64,000 nt of DNA from Deinandra increscens subsp. villosa (GCA_039602395.1 JBCNJP010000018.1:372001-436000); one strand, 5' to 3'. Numbered from the stretch's first letter, positions 1 to 11,760 are shown. The notes: generated by a model from the letters alone, not told the origin. Numbers and translations are program-made.

Positions 1-130
1 CCTATATATATATGTATATATTTTTATGCACATAAATAAGTACACTATATATATATATATATTTATTTATTTTCATTTTCTTTTCATAACATTATAGCAA
101 TGCAACGGTTTTATGTGCTCGCTTTATACT

Positions 131-157
131 GCGGTAACCCGCGAGTTACGAAATCTA
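131..157 (+). mobile_element. Helitron-like 3' terminus
   Basis: GCGG (131-134), loop TAAC and CCGC (139-142) form a short GC hairpin in very AT-rich DNA. It is followed 11 bases later by CTAG (154-157) and then T. A small hairpin about 10-12 bases before a terminal CTRR, next to a target T, is the known 3' end of plant Helitrons. The 5' TC end would lie outside the window or be unrecognisable, so only the terminus is called. Confidence 0.4.
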
Positions 158-1655
158 GTTTAAGTTAAGTTAGAAAAAGTAATTATTAAATAATAATAAA
201 TATTCACGTATCGTATACCTATATACCAAAGACAAAGTTAAGAGTAGTTATCATTTTGACATAGAGAAAAGTGAAGATTATTTATCATTTTGTTATTTCT
301 TTAAATCACTTATTTAATTTTTTTTAAATTTACTATAAATAAGATTATAATTTTTTTTTAATTAAAAATATAATTTCTTGTAACTAAACTATAGAAAACA
401 TTATTAATTGTTTATAATCGAGTCGTGATAACTTCATACGTTTTTCTTTACATATTCTCAGTTATATTTTTTTTATAAATATAATTTCTTATAAATCGTT
501 TTTATGGCGCTTTATTGGTTTTAGTGTTAGTTTCCCACCGGATCTTTAGGTATCTAATTTTTAGTAGCGTGATATTTAACTAGGCTTTTAGTTTTAACGT
601 CGTTGAATAGTATTTCTGTATTTTCGTTTTATTTACATTGTGTTTTAGCAATAATAGTCTTTAATTCCTAGGTTATCCCGCAACAACACATAAATAGTAA
701 ATATTATTTATGAAAATAATTATAGGTTTGTATTACCTTAATATAAAATTAGATGACTTTAAAGAGATGAAAAGATTATTAGTAGTGGGTGATTATAATG
801 GAATGGATAAAAAATACCCTGTTATTATTGAGCGAATTGTTTCCTTCTTTTAATATACCATACGTATCAAATAAATATTTTGTTGTGAGATAATTACTAG
901 TTATTATATTATTGTGTACTATAAGATAGAAACACTTGAGCAGTCTTCGAAGCCACTCACCTACTAAACCACTATCGTATCCTTTTATTATTATTGTTAT
1001 TATTGTGGTACATTATTTTATCATAAAAAATGATCAAGAAGTGTATAATCATTAATTCAAAGATTATATATACGTTTTCTTTCTTACGTAATAAGATGCC
1101 GTATTTAACAAAAAAATTAAAAAAAAGAAATTTGACACCTGCTTACGTAAACGTTATTTAGTTTTTTCTTTCTTTTCTACTATATCATATCTATGATCCC
1201 AAATCTTGTAGAATAAAAGGTAATTGCACTCAAAAGATAATCCGAAAATCTGAAGCTAATTCTGACATAAAACTAACTATACGTGTCTCTCCAGCCTTGT
1301 GATTGGTATATTATGTATAAGTGTCTTCCTTTTATCATCTTACCCATTATATCTGTTTTCCTCATTGAATTTAAATATTTTTATTACTGAAAATTATGAT
1401 ATTATGTTATCGTATCTGTACCGACGGAGGCAGTAGGATAAACGTACCAAACAAAGCCACAGTCACCGTTGAGGGACCCAGTGGGTCACACCAATATAGA
1501 ATTAAGCATCAAATAACGAATAAATAAAGCAAACTCACAGAATAATTTCATATTTTATTATCTTCGAATTATATTCTAACTAGACAAAAACACACTACAA
1601 TAAAACAAGTAATGCATGCAAACATTTTCTTTTACAAAAATAATTTAATTGGATG

Positions 1656-1790
1656 AAGTTGTATTAGAACTAATCTAACATTTTCATTATATAATACAAT
1701 TTTTAAAAGATTAATATGTTAAAAATGTTGCAATAGGTTTTAAAAGTTATATTATATAAAAAAATGTTGCATTAGATTTAATACAACTTT
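1656..1790. repeat. Small inverted repeat, MITE-like
   Basis: Arms at 1656-1685 and 1761-1790 are imperfect inverted copies; AAGTTGTATTA pairs with TAATACAACTT. The centre is AT-rich, and the whole is about 135 bp. No clear TSD was found, so the family is unassigned. Confidence 0.4.
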
Positions 1791-2538
1791 ACATAATACA
1801 ACCTATATTGTGATGAAAAACAGTTACATCAAGCTCATTTTTTGATAGTGATAAGAAAACATGGGTCTTTCAATGATGCTCGTTACATTACAGATTTCAA
1901 AAGTTTATATTGTCCTTTATTAAGAGTTTTACATGCCATATAAATCTTATAAAGAGATTTTGATATATAATTATCAATTGGTGCTCTTATTTTATCTAAA
2001 ACCTAGAATGTTATTACCGGCATTGTCACATTACTATACTATTAGGTCATCCGCAACGAGAAGAGGATGTAGTAATGGATGTATTAATGGGGTTAAGTCG
2101 GAAGCGAAAGATAACTAGGGCAACTGATGTGAAGAATGTGAAAGAAAAAAAGAACAAAGTTGAAGTATCTTTTAAAATCTACCCTACTTTAAAACTACCT
2201 TCAAATTTACAATAATAATATCATATAATATCTTCAAGTGATATGGGATAATCGATAAGTGCTTTGGTATTTAAGGATGTCATGTTCTAATCAACAAAAG
2301 TTGAAAAAAAAATAATTTTTCAATATCTGATTTGTTTTTCTTTCTAGAAATTAATAATCTTTTCTTAATAAGTATATATTATCTTTAAGAGCTAGGAAAC
2401 TTGTTCTACAAGGTACGGTGATTTTATCCAGAAAAAAACGATCGTTATTTCTATAAAAAGTAAAAAAGAGGCGGGAAAAGGAGGAGATTCGAATAAATTC
2501 AGCTCACCATCCTAGAAGCTCCATTTTGAGAAAGACAC

Positions 2539-2548
2539 GCCACGTGTC
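2539..2548 (+). promoter_or_regulatory. G-box / ABRE-like element upstream of the SMR gene
   Basis: GCCACGTGTC contains the palindromic G-box CACGTG (2541-2546) overlapping an ACGTGTC ABRE-like core, about 210 bases before the SMR start codon. bZIP and bHLH factors bind such sites in plants. It is consistent with stress or ABA input to a CDK inhibitor, but function is inferred from the motif only. Confidence 0.45.
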
Positions 2549-2754
2549 ACCCTTCAGCAAATCTATACTTATTTATTGCCAGCCAGGATCCACGTAGGAT
2601 CAACTAACCCTCCCCCCTTGATTCAAAGTAGTTGTTAAATAGTAGCAGCTTCCAGAACAAGCCACGAAATCATCCATAAAACCCAACCTCTCTAATTTCT
2701 TTGCTTCTAAATCTATCTAAACCCACATCATAACTGATTAATTTCATCGCTAAT

Positions 2755-2967
2755 ATGGAAGTGGACGGTGGTTACTCGTCGGCGGAGGACGGTTGCCGGA
2801 CACCGAAACGCGGCGGGCGTGGAGGTCCGGTGAAATGTCCGGCGGCGCCGAGGAAGAAGGCGGTTGAATTGAAGCAGAAGAAACCACCGAAGAATGGTTA
2901 TTTTCAGTCACCGGATATCGAGATATTCTTTGCAATGGCACGCAGAAAAGGAGAAGCTTGTATGTAA
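2755..2967 (+). CDS. SIAMESE-RELATED (SMR) family cyclin-dependent kinase inhibitor
   Basis: A single-exon 70-residue protein. Three blocks match the plant SIM/SMR family: DGCRTPKR at residues 12-19, CPAAPRKKAV at 28-37, and YFQSPDIEIFFA at 49-60, the C-terminal cyclin/CDK contact motif ending in the family's FF pair. A basic, lysine-rich linker (38-46) could serve nuclear localisation. SMR proteins bind CDK-cyclin complexes, restrain mitosis and promote endoreduplication, often under stress or DNA damage. The length fits the smallest members. The start is the first ATG of the frame and puts the TP-containing block near the N-terminus. A G-box lies about 210 bases upstream, and an AATAAA at 3138-3143 could serve polyadenylation. 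The member number cannot be decided. It is the only well supported host gene here. Confidence 0.85.
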   Translation: MEVDGGYSSAEDGCRTPKRGGRGGPVKCPAAPRKKAVELKQKKPPKNGYFQSPDIEIFFAMARRKGEACM

Positions 2968-3818
2968 TAATATTATAATAATTCATCATCAATGGCTGTT
3001 GTATTCACTATTCACCCTGTTTTTATCATCGTTTATTTTTTTTAAACATTTTTGGATTGGAATCAATATCTTGTAATAATGATTCCACGAAATTATTTCA
3101 TTGAATTTTCACTCACTTCATGAATTTTATTTGTTTTAATAAATGCTACTTTTTGTTAATTTTAAAGCCAGTAAAGAGCACTTATGTTAATTTTTGTTAA
3201 ACACAATAAAAAAATTGTGCTAAGTTACTCTAAACCAAACATTAACAACTCCTAAACAAGAAATGTTGGTAGATCATTAGTACCAATTGCACTTATCGGT
3301 GGCAACCTGATCTGTATATTAACTAAAGTAATGAAAAATCATTTTCTCTAACTCTATAAAACGTTTAATTAGCGATCGGCCTCTTGGTTTAATGGCAACG
3401 AGAAAGAATCTTAGAGCTTAAAGCCTCTTGATATCACATGTTCTATCTTAACTATGTAGAGTTTTTATCATAGTCGTGAGTTTACTCTTAAACTTAAAAA
3501 ATAACGATGATGTGACTAATATATGAGTTTCTCTTGATCAAAAACGTACTAATCAATCGACTTTATTAGTCGTTGAGAAAAATTGAAATGCTGAATTCAT
3601 TAATTTTGTCAACTTTATATTAATCATATGAATCATTGATTTGTCTTTTTATTAGTATTGAATCATATATATTTGTTTTTAATAAGTTTATGAAATCTTA
3701 AAATCTATATTAATTATGTTTACTATTTAATTATATGCATTTTACCGGCGTCTTTACTAATGTGTCGTGTTTTTGTTGTGTTGTATTTCTCGACGTATAC
3801 ATCCATCTAATATTATAA
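2968..3818. other. 3' flank of the SMR gene, no further gene
   Basis: AT-rich sequence with stops in all frames. AATAAA at 3138-3143 is a plausible polyadenylation signal for the SMR transcript. Nothing else recognised up to the foldback element. Confidence 0.6.
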
Positions 3819-4673
3819 GGAAAAAGACGAAAATGTTCAAGTTAAAGAAAAAAGAACGAAAATGCCCATTTGAAAGTCAACACCCCAATATGCCCACTAA
3901 TGCACGGTCGTCCGACCGTCCACTACGGTCGTCACGACCCAACCAACCAAAATCTGACATGTGGAAACTCTAGAGTCGCCACGACCGTCCACGTGGTCGT
4001 AACGACCCTTCACACTAACCAATGTTGCACGTGTCTTGTCAAAGGATCATAACGGTCGCCACGACCATCACGGGGTCGTTACGACCCTGTATAAATAGAC
4101 GTGCTCAGTTGATTTAATTGGGAGCTTATTTAATTTTTTAAACGTGCTCAGTTGATTTTTTTGGTATAAATAGACGTTACGACTGTTAGTTTATTTCCAA
4201 CAATTACCTTTCAAACTCCTTCTATTTTTTTAAAACAAGTTTCTGTCAAAAACCTTAAAAGCTCACCATGTTAAAGTCTCGTTTTGTTTGGATTTCAACA
4301 AAAATCTCAATTAAAGAGGTTTTATCTTATTTTTTCCCACAGGCTTGGTCAACGACCCCGGAAATTAAAAATAAAATAAAAAAACGGTGGTCGTCTCGAC
4401 CCCCGACACATGTCAGACGACCGTCAGGTACTGTCGGGACGACTTTAGTGTTTCCATGTGGCACGGTCGTTGTTGGGCGCTAAACGGTCGTTGTCTGGTA
4501 GGTGAAGGTCGTGGCGACTCTAGAGTTTCCACGTGTCAGATCTTGGTTGGTTGGGTCGTGACGACCGTAGTGGACGGTGGGACGACCGTGCACTAATGGA
4601 CATATTGGGGGTGTTGACTTTAAAATGGGCATTTTCGTTCTTTTTTTTCTTTAACTTATTTTCGTTTTTTTCC
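3819..4673. mobile_element. Foldback / Mutator-like element with long terminal inverted repeats
   Basis: The outer ends GGAAAAAGACGAAAAT (from 3819) and ATTTTCGTTTTTTTCC (to 4673) open inverted repeats that can be followed for over 150 bases. They include paired blocks around CTCTAGAGT, ACGACCCAACCAACCAA and GGTCGTCACGACC-type motifs. Flanks are TATTATAA (3811-3818) and TATTTATAA (4674-4682), which could be a 9-bp TSD with one lost T, as for Mutator-like elements. The interior has many CGACC/GGTCG inverted motifs and no coding capacity. The superfamily is tentative. Confidence 0.65.
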
Positions 4674-4682
4674 TATTTATAA

Positions 4683-5074
4683 ATGTATAAGAAAAGTAGT
4701 TGTAGTTTTTTTAAAGGTATTTTTTAAATGCTTTTTACTTTAATCTCCTTTCCAAAAACCAGAAAGAAACAAATAAAGTAAAGGGTAAGGTAAAATGTGA
4801 AGGGTGGTGTTGTCGAAAGCTTTCGAAAATCAGATTATTCTTTCTAACAGAAAAAGAAAGTGAAAACTGAAAATCCTCTTACTCTTTATTCCTGAACTCA
4901 CCTTTCTATATTTCAAAGAAGTCCAAATGCGCCATTTTATAAAAGAGTTGTTTTAAATAAGTTTATTAATAAATGGATTTCGTTGTTGAAGTTGGGTTTA
5001 AATAAAAACTCTTTTAAATCTAAAATGTCTAAAAAGATTTTGGGAGTGACACATGTCTTTTTATTACGTTTATA
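4683..5074. other. Spacer without recognised feature
   Basis: AT-rich DNA between two inverted-repeat elements; no open frame or repeat recognised. Confidence 0.5.
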
Positions 5075-5334
5075 AGAGAGTATTTTAGTTTTAGTAATTT
5101 TTTTTATTTTTTATCAAATTTCCCTATTTGTTTAAACTTTATAACTTTTACATACGACATTACTTTATAAAAGATTACATCATAAAAATAAGCGTTTTTA
5201 TCTTTAAAACACATTCAGTGTTGTTATATATAAAATAAAAAAATTTACTCTTCGGATTTTCTATTGTGTTATTGTGTCTTTTTGCTAGTTATTGTGAGTT
5301 TTTACTTATCATTGTGTCTTTTTATTGGTATTGT

Positions 5335-6371
5335 TGTTGGATATGGTATATTCAGACCCGGCTAATTAACGTGACCGACCCGGCTTTGACACGTAAGAGT
5401 TACATCAGGGTCAATATGCAAATACCGCGTAAATAGTTAACCGGTAAATTACATAAGAAATAATATTTAATAATTAGTAAATTATATAATTGTTATTAAT
5501 TTAAAACAATATGTGGAATAATTAATTTGATTATATCGTGGGTTCAAATTTTAGATAAAGTCTGATAGGGATTAGACTTATCCGGTTGGTAATAGACACC
5601 CGAGAGAGATTATAAATAAACCTTACAAGTTAAGGTTTAAGGGTTGCACAACACATACAAATTAAAACCTTAATCCCAAAACTTTCTCTCGATATCATCC
5701 GGCCGACCCTCTCCCTTACGGACCTGTCGACGCACCAACCACTCAGTGACCCTTGCTCCTCCGCCGATCTTCACGTCGATCATCACCGTCGACCTCACCC
5801 ATCACCACTATGGAGTCATCGACCAGTCACTAGAGCCCAAGACTATCCAGCCGCACCGGTTGTCGCCTCCACCGTCGCCACCGATCCCATGCAAAATCAG
5901 CTTCGGTTCGTTGCCCTCACACGGCCCTCTCAGGTCTCGTGACGCACAACCAGATAAGGTCAAGGGTGTTGACCTCTGGTTTTTGTCGTGCCACGCGATG
6001 TGGCTCCCACTTCTGTCGCGACTTGCGACGAACCTCATGGACATAAGGTTTTGATTCCCTCGTCGCCACCTACTGCCTTCATTGAGGGTTTGACACGACT
6101 TCTCGAATCTTGTGTTCCGTTTCCTCTAACTGCGCATTGAATCTCGATGTCTCGACCGATTGTTCGAAAACTGTAAGGTATATATAAACCCGTAGTCAGG
6201 TTGCATTTAATTTTGTGTTTGCGTGTATACGGTAATCTGATACTATTGTTTTACTATTATTTGCGTTTAGTGTTTGTTCCATTGTGTAACTGATTTTGTC
6301 TGTTATAAACCGTTTTAGTAAATTATGAATTTTGAAAACGAGTGACCCGGATAACCACTGTAAAACCAACA
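5335..6371 (+). mobile_element. Probable solo LTR (copia type)
   Basis: The 1,037-bp block starts TGTTGG and ends CCAACA, the usual inverted LTR tips. Flanks are ATTGT (5330-5334) and ATTAT (6372-6376), a possible 5-bp TSD with one mismatch. A TATA box, TATAAATA, lies at 5611-5618. The GC-rich stretch 5700-6050 contrasts with the AT-rich host, and the surrounding TTGTGTCTT repeats continue on both sides. The 102-codon open frame at 5746-6054 shows no domain and is not called. No PBS or internal region follows, so this reads as a solo LTR. Confidence 0.55.
5611..5618 (+). promoter_or_regulatory. TATA box of the solo LTR
   Basis: TATAAATA lies about 280 bases into the putative LTR and precedes the GC-rich segment, as expected for a U3/R boundary. 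Confidence 0.4.
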
Positions 6372-6759
6372 ATTATGTCTTTCTTAACTGAACATAATAA
6401 AAAGACACATTGTGTCTTACCTCCAGATCATTGTGTCTTATGTTTCAGGTTATTGTGTCTTCTGTTTCAAGTCACTGTATAATACGTATTTATCATCGTA
6501 CTTTATGTTTTAACTCATTTCTTATGTCTTTTTTTTCACTATTGTGTCTTTTTACTCGTCATTATGTCTTTCTATTGGTTATTTTGTCTTTCTTATTTAA
6601 AAGTAATAAAAAGACATTGTATCTTACATTCAGATCATTGTGTCTTCACCCTTCAGATTATTGTGTCTTATGTATTAGGTCATTGTGTAATATGTATTTA
6701 TCATTGTGTTTTTTGTTTCATTTCATGTTATTTTGTTATTGTTTTTAGGTATTAGATAG

Positions 6760-7023
6760 TTTTTTTTGAACAATAGAGGATCTCACGTGTAAACCTACCC
6801 TTTTAAGGCTATGTCAGGTCGACTCCTCGACCTCCGTGAGACCGTAGCCCCCAGATGCGTAAGAACCGGTTGAAATCCGTAAACCCTCGCTCATTATCAG
6901 GTTCGAACCCGGGATAAAAGCCCTGATTCGTCCCTTCACCTGGATGTCAATGGAAATGACCCAAGTGGGAATCGAACCTGCGACCTCCACAAAGGGAGGA
7001 TAGGACGCTTACCACTGAACCAA
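6760..7023 (-). mobile_element. tRNA-derived SINE
   Basis: On the minus strand the element opens with a box A, TGGTTCAGTGGTAAGCG (plus 7006-7022). A box B, GGTTCGATTCC (plus 6968-6978), follows at tRNA-like spacing, then a non-tRNA body and an A-run (plus T-run at 6760-6767). This is the layout of a plant SINE with an internal pol III promoter. Length is about 264 bp. No TSD was convincingly identified. Confidence 0.75.
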
Positions 7024-7407
7024 AAAAATAAAGATAAATTTATCATAATAACTAGCAAAAAGACACAATGAAGAAGAAACCCAAAGAGTAAATTTTTATT
7101 TTAAATTTATATATAGCAACATTGTACGCGTTTTAAAGATAGAAGACGCTTGATTTTATGGTATAATAAAAAAATAATAATAATACCATATGTAAAAGTT
7201 ATGCAGGTTTAGAAAAACGAGGGAATTTATAAAAAGATAATAAAAATGGCTAAGACTAAAATGTTCCCCCATCATTTTATTCTCCATCACTTTAATCTCA
7301 ACAATTGATTAGATATTAATAACAAATTTAGTGGTCACAATTCTTTCTTAGGCCTATTAGATTAAATAAACTTTTAAGAATAACCTACTCCCGTTCTTAT
7401 TATCAAA

Positions 7408-7446
7408 CTAGATTTACTATTCGTGCGTTAGTGCAAAGATAACGCG
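7408..7446 (-). mobile_element. Helitron-like 3' terminus, minus strand
   Basis: On the minus strand GCGTTA and TAACGC form a stem. An AT-rich tail follows and ends in CTAG (plus 7408-7411) next to a T. This fits a Helitron 3' end, like the one at 131-157. The body would extend rightwards, but no 5' TC end is recognisable. Confidence 0.35.
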
Positions 7447-7689
7447 GATATACAAAACGGTAACTTTGTAAAAACGCATCGTAAAAAACAGCAATACAAA
7501 AAGATATGTAACAACGTTAATATTAGAAACTTAGTTAAATATAACACAAAGAAAATTAGATACTTAAAGACAACAGTATAAAACTAAAATTATAACTAAA
7601 GAAATACTTAAAAAGGACGAATTAAAATTACTTAAAAACGCTAAAAACATAAACTATAAAAAAAATTAAACACTTAAAAGCACCAATCA

Positions 7690-7870
7690 TATGTAAAATC
7701 TGTTTGGCTATCCGTAATGGGGCGTCATCCCCCCCCCCCCCCCAAGGGGCTCCATCCACTACACATAGTCTTACCTTTGGATAAGAAACAAGAAAAAAAT
7801 TACCACGTGGCAACACCAAGTGCCGCCACGTGGACCACATCACCAAAACATTTTTTGTTCCTTTCACGCT
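7690..7870. repeat. CCACGTGG-rich repeat with a long C run
   Basis: A run of about 15 C residues (from 7730) precedes two CCACGTGG blocks spaced by about 20 bases. Related CCACGTGG-rich sequence occurs in inverted orientation at 23391-23600, with shared flanking similarity (GCCACGTGG next to TAATTT and a T-rich stretch). Probably a dispersed non-autonomous element; its ends are not resolved. Confidence 0.35.
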
Positions 7871-7874
7871 ATAA

Positions 7875-8164
7875 GAGCATTCACGGTAGGTTTCTTAAAA
7901 AATATGTGAGTGTAAATCTGTATAATTTAAGGTTTGGTTGTGAGTGGTTGTGAGTAGAGGTGAGAGAAAAACTTTACAAAATCTGTATATTTAACAAAAA
8001 GTTTGATGATTTGCTAAAATTTGGGAATTCGAAGAGAGAGAAAATGTAATGATAAAGGTATAAAAAGTATTATTTAATTATGGTTGTGAGTGGAAGAGAG
8101 AGAAAAAGTAATAATAAAAGTATAAATTATAAGGATAAGGATAGGGAACCTGCTGTGAATGCTC
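7875..8164. mobile_element. Tourist-like MITE (PIF/Harbinger type)
   Basis: The 290-bp element starts GAGCATTCACGGTAGG and ends CCTGCTGTGAATGCTC, which are inverted copies with two differences. Flanks are TAA (7872-7874) and TAA (8165-8167), the 3-bp TSD expected for PIF/Harbinger MITEs. The interior is AT-rich and non-coding. Confidence 0.8.
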
Positions 8165-8377
8165 TAATATCTAACAAATAATATTTAACGATAAAAATAT
8201 TTGACATTATTTACTAAACATCTACACAATAGTATATGGATAATATTGAGTATTAGGGTTACAGGGCTTCATCAAGCATAGGTATATTCAAAGAGTGTGT
8301 ATATATATATCTGATGTTATTTAAACGTTCAATGTGTTAAACACCCCAATCGATCAATTCAATTATTTTGATCTATG

Positions 8378-9422
8378 GGAGGGAGGTTAGTGTTGACTAA
8401 ATCGGTTCTCGAAGTGCTTCCTATGTATTATTTGCCGTTATATAAAGCCACATATTGTGTGTTAAAGAAACTAGAGTCTATCTGCTTCAATTTTCTTTGG
8501 GGCGGGAAAGGTAACTCCCGGAAGGTGCACTAGGTAGGGAGGGACTTGATTTGTAGATCCAAAAAGGCCGGGGGATTGGGTTTGGTTCCGTTGAAGGACG
8601 TTAATGCAAGTCTAATGGCGAAATGGGATTGGAAAATTAAGGTGGAACCCAACAAATTATGGGCTAAGGTGATTCATGGGATCTATGGGGCTGTCTCGGG
8701 AGGGGATTTGGTTCCCATAAAATTAGACGTTCCGGTGTTTGGAAGGATTTGTTCTCCTCTCTTTGTTCCCTTGTTAACAGAGGTGTGGATTTCCCTTCAT
8801 GCTCCTTGGAGGGGAATTCTTGGAGGTGGAATGGGGACCCGTCCGGGTCATTCTCAGTTAAATTGGTTCATAATATTCTTGCTTCAACAGGTATGGATCT
8901 GTCAAGGAGGGCTTTAAGTGGTGCAGTTTTGTCCCACTTAAAGTGAATGTATTTGGGTGGAGAGCTAGGTTGGGTCGTCTTGCTACGAAGGATGGATTGT
9001 TGAAGCGTAAGATCCCCGTTTCTTCTCCGTTGTGTCTGCTTTGTGGGGAGGCTGAGGAGTCAGCGAAGCATCTTTTAACTAGTTGCGGGGTGGTAGTGGT
9101 TGTATGGCATGCAGTTTCCTCTTCGTGGCACCTTGACCCGATTTATGCTTTCTCGGTTCATGATCTTTTTTCTTTTTCTTTTCAAGCTTAGGGGATTAGG
9201 GTGATCGAAGGAGAAAGAAGCTTATTTCTGTAATTCTGCTCATTAGTTGCTGGTGCATTTGGCGTGAGAGAAATGAGGTGGTCTTCAACAATAAATCTCC
9301 TTCCATTCCTAGAATCTTGATGGAGATAAAAAGCTGATGTCAACTTTGGTTAGTTCATAGGGCCGATTTGTATTTAGAAGATTGTGATGGCTAAGTGTTT
9401 TTGTTTGGGGTTGGGTTTTAGC
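8378..9422 (+). pseudogene. L1-like LINE ORF2 remnant (C-terminal RT and zf-RVT)
   Basis: Conceptual translation shows the late RT region (LTKSVLEVLPMYYL), the GGLG block of plant L1 reverse transcriptases, and a zf-RVT region with FGWRARLGRLATKD and a CLLCGEAEESAKHLL cysteine/histidine cluster (about 8943-9190). These segments lie in different frames with stops between (for example TAG near 8530), so it cannot encode a working protein. The 5' part (endonuclease and most of RT) is missing, typical of 5'-truncated LINEs. It is interrupted at 9422 by the LTR array, and its 3' tail resumes at 13320. Confidence 0.8.
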
Positions 9423-9427
9423 CTGTT
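9423..9427. repeat. TSD of the tandem TRIM array, left copy
   Basis: CTGTT lies directly before the first LTR base and is matched by CTGTT at 13315-13319 after the last LTR. It proves that the whole array occupies one insertion site inside the LINE. Confidence 0.85.
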
Positions 9428-9813
9428 TATTGGATCAGGCCCCTCAAAACACACAATACAAACTAACTGTTTATATGAAATGTGAAGAAAAAATGAAAGC
9501 TCAATATGGAAGAAATGGTTAGTACGTAAACTGGGAAGATGAAATGGAAAGGTACTTTAATAAACTATTTAGATGGCAATATATATAGCCTTACACACAA
9601 AGAACGTGGACTACTCCACCCACATAAAAACCTAGTCTACCTAAAGACCTATTCATCACTTACCCACTTTCTCCTATTGATTCGGTAAAAGCAACAGAAA
9701 CATTGACCACATTTTGCCCATTAAATAAACATGGTGATTAAATAACTTAAACTCTAACTGACCCATTAAACCCGCGACCCATAACCTGTGAACAAACCTA
9801 GATTAACCCAACA
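9428..9813 (-). repeat. TRIM LTR 1 (3'-most on the minus strand)
   Basis: 386 bp, TATTGG to CCAACA on plus. A TATATATATA core near 9579 could be the promoter. Immediately right is the antisense PPT, TTCACCCCCTT. Confidence 0.85.
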
Positions 9814-10592
9814 TTCACCCCCTTAATCGGTGTTTGTTTACGCATTTCTTCATTGCAACAAAGTCACCATCTTCATGATCTCGAACCATCTCGACTTGTA
9901 CCGAACACCCGACCTTCACCTCGGTCACGTCCTAAAGTCATCTCAGTTCAACCCAAATCACGTTAACCACACTTGTAACATCTCACATGGCATCCCGTTG
10001 GAACCTTTCACTAATATCTCGACTCTTCACGGATCAACGACCTCACCCCGGCCACATCCAAAGCCACCTGATTTGAACCCCAACGCAATAATGTCACACC
10101 CACTTTTTTTTTCTTTTTCTTGCAACCTTTAATGATCACTCTTGTTCAAGAGGCTTCTCCATCGACCAAGAAAACAAGCTACCTCGTTTCTACCGCTTTC
10201 TTTACCTCGCTAAACGAACACAATCCAAAGCCACCTACTTTGACGGATCCCTTCCGTTCGTTTGTCACGCACTACGCCGGTCTCCTCTTATCATGAACAA
10301 ACTGATCAAGGACTGAAAATCATGACAGCAGCTCCCCCTGCTGAGAAACCTTCACAAAACAGCCACGAGACACACCGGTGTTCACCTGTCACCCCCGTCA
10401 TCCAACCGGTACTCTTTCCGGTGACAACGACTGACCCGAACTACCTCCCGGTCTCCGTCTACTGCTTTAAGACAGCCTCGAACAGCCCCTTTCACGCCTA
10501 CCCTCCACCGACCGACAACCCCGCCGGTGGCGGAGGCTTCCTCCGATCTTCAAACCCGCTTCCCCGGTATGGAACCTGGCTCTGATACCAAA

Positions 10593-10978
10593 TATTGGAC
10601 CAGGCCTCTCAAAACACACAATACAAACTAACTGTTTATATGAAATGTGAAGAAAAAATGAAAGCTCAATATGGAAGAAATGGTTGGTACGTAAACTGGG
10701 AAGATGAAATGGAAAGGTACTTTAATAAACTATTTAGATGGCTATATATATAGCCTTACACACAAAGAACGTGGACTACTCCACCCACATAAAAACCTAG
10801 TCTACCTAAAGACCTATTCATCACTTACCCACTTTCTCCTAGTGATTCGGTAAAAGTAACAGAAACATTGACCACATTTTGCCCATTAAATAAACATGGT
10901 GATTAAATAACTTAAACTCTAACTGACCCATTAAACCCGCAACCCATAACCCGTGAACAAACCTAGATTAACCCAACA
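10593..10978 (-). repeat. TRIM LTR 2
   Basis: 386 bp, nearly identical to the other three. Bordered by a PBS at 10579-10590 and a PPT to its right. Confidence 0.85.
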
Positions 10979-11760
10979 TTCACCCCCTTAATCGGTGTTT
11001 GTTTACGCATTTCTTCACTGCAACGAAGTCACCATCTTCATCGATCTCGAACCATCTCGACTTGTACCGAACACCCGACCTTCACCTCGGTCACGTCCTA
11101 AAGTCATCTCGGTTCAACCCCAATCACGTTAACCACACTTGTAACATCTCACATGGCATCCCGTTGGAACCTTTCACTAATATCTCGACTCTTCACGGAT
11201 CAACGACCTCACCCCGGCCACATCCAAAGCCACCTGATTTGAACCCCAACGCCATAATGTCACACCCGCTTTTTTTTTCTTTTTCTTGCAACCTTTACTG
11301 ATCACTCTTGTTCAAGAGGCTTCTCCACCGACCAAGAAAACAAGCTACCTCGCTTCTACCGCTTTCTTTACCTCGCTAAACGAACACAATCCAAAGCCAC
11401 CTACTTTGACGGATCCCTTCCGTTCGTTTTTCACGCACTACGCCGGTCTCCTCTTATCACGAACAAACTGATCAAGGACTGAAAATCATGACAGCAGCTC
11501 CCCCTGCTGAGAAACCTTCACAAAACAGCCACGAGACACACCGGTGTTCACCTGTCATCCCCGTCATCCAACCGGTACTCTTTCCGGTGACAACGACTGA
11601 CCCGAACTACCTCCCGGTCTCCGTCTACTGCTTTAAGACAACCTCGAACAGCCCCTTTCACGCCTACCCTCCACCGACCGACAACCCCGCCGGTGGTGGA
11701 GGCTTCCACCGATCTTCAAACCCGCTTCCCCGGTATGGAACCCTAGGCTCTGATACCAAA

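Larger units (their letters stand above)
1..2530. other. AT-rich intergenic spacer
   Basis: No reading frame with a recognisable domain on either strand. It holds an AT dinucleotide run near 45-63, a Helitron-like 3' end at 131-157, simple TTA-rich sequence near 990-1010 and a small inverted repeat at 1656-1790. The 61-codon open frame near 1933 has no recognisable motif and looks random. Confidence 0.7.
5075..7266. mobile_element. Long-TIR DNA element with nested insertions
   Basis: About 250 bases at the left (5075-5330) reappear inverted at the right (7025-7266). Matching blocks include TATTTTAGTTTTAG, ATAACTTTTACATA, TATCTTTAAAACRC and TTGTGTCTTTTTGCTAGTTATT. Internal sequence is rich in short TTGTGTCTT direct repeats (6370-6700). 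A probable solo LTR (5335-6371) and a SINE (6760-7023) sit inside. No transposase is seen. Long TIRs suggest a Mutator-like or foldback element; no convincing TSD was read. Confidence 0.6.

Noticed and set aside
5746..6054. 102-codon Pro/His-rich frame
   Set aside because: Lies within the probable solo LTR after its TATA box; composition-driven, no domain.
6968..7022. Minus-strand tRNA-like sequence with A and B boxes
   Set aside because: Not a tRNA gene: there is no acceptor-stem pairing at the correct distance, and the sequence continues into a SINE body with an A-tail.
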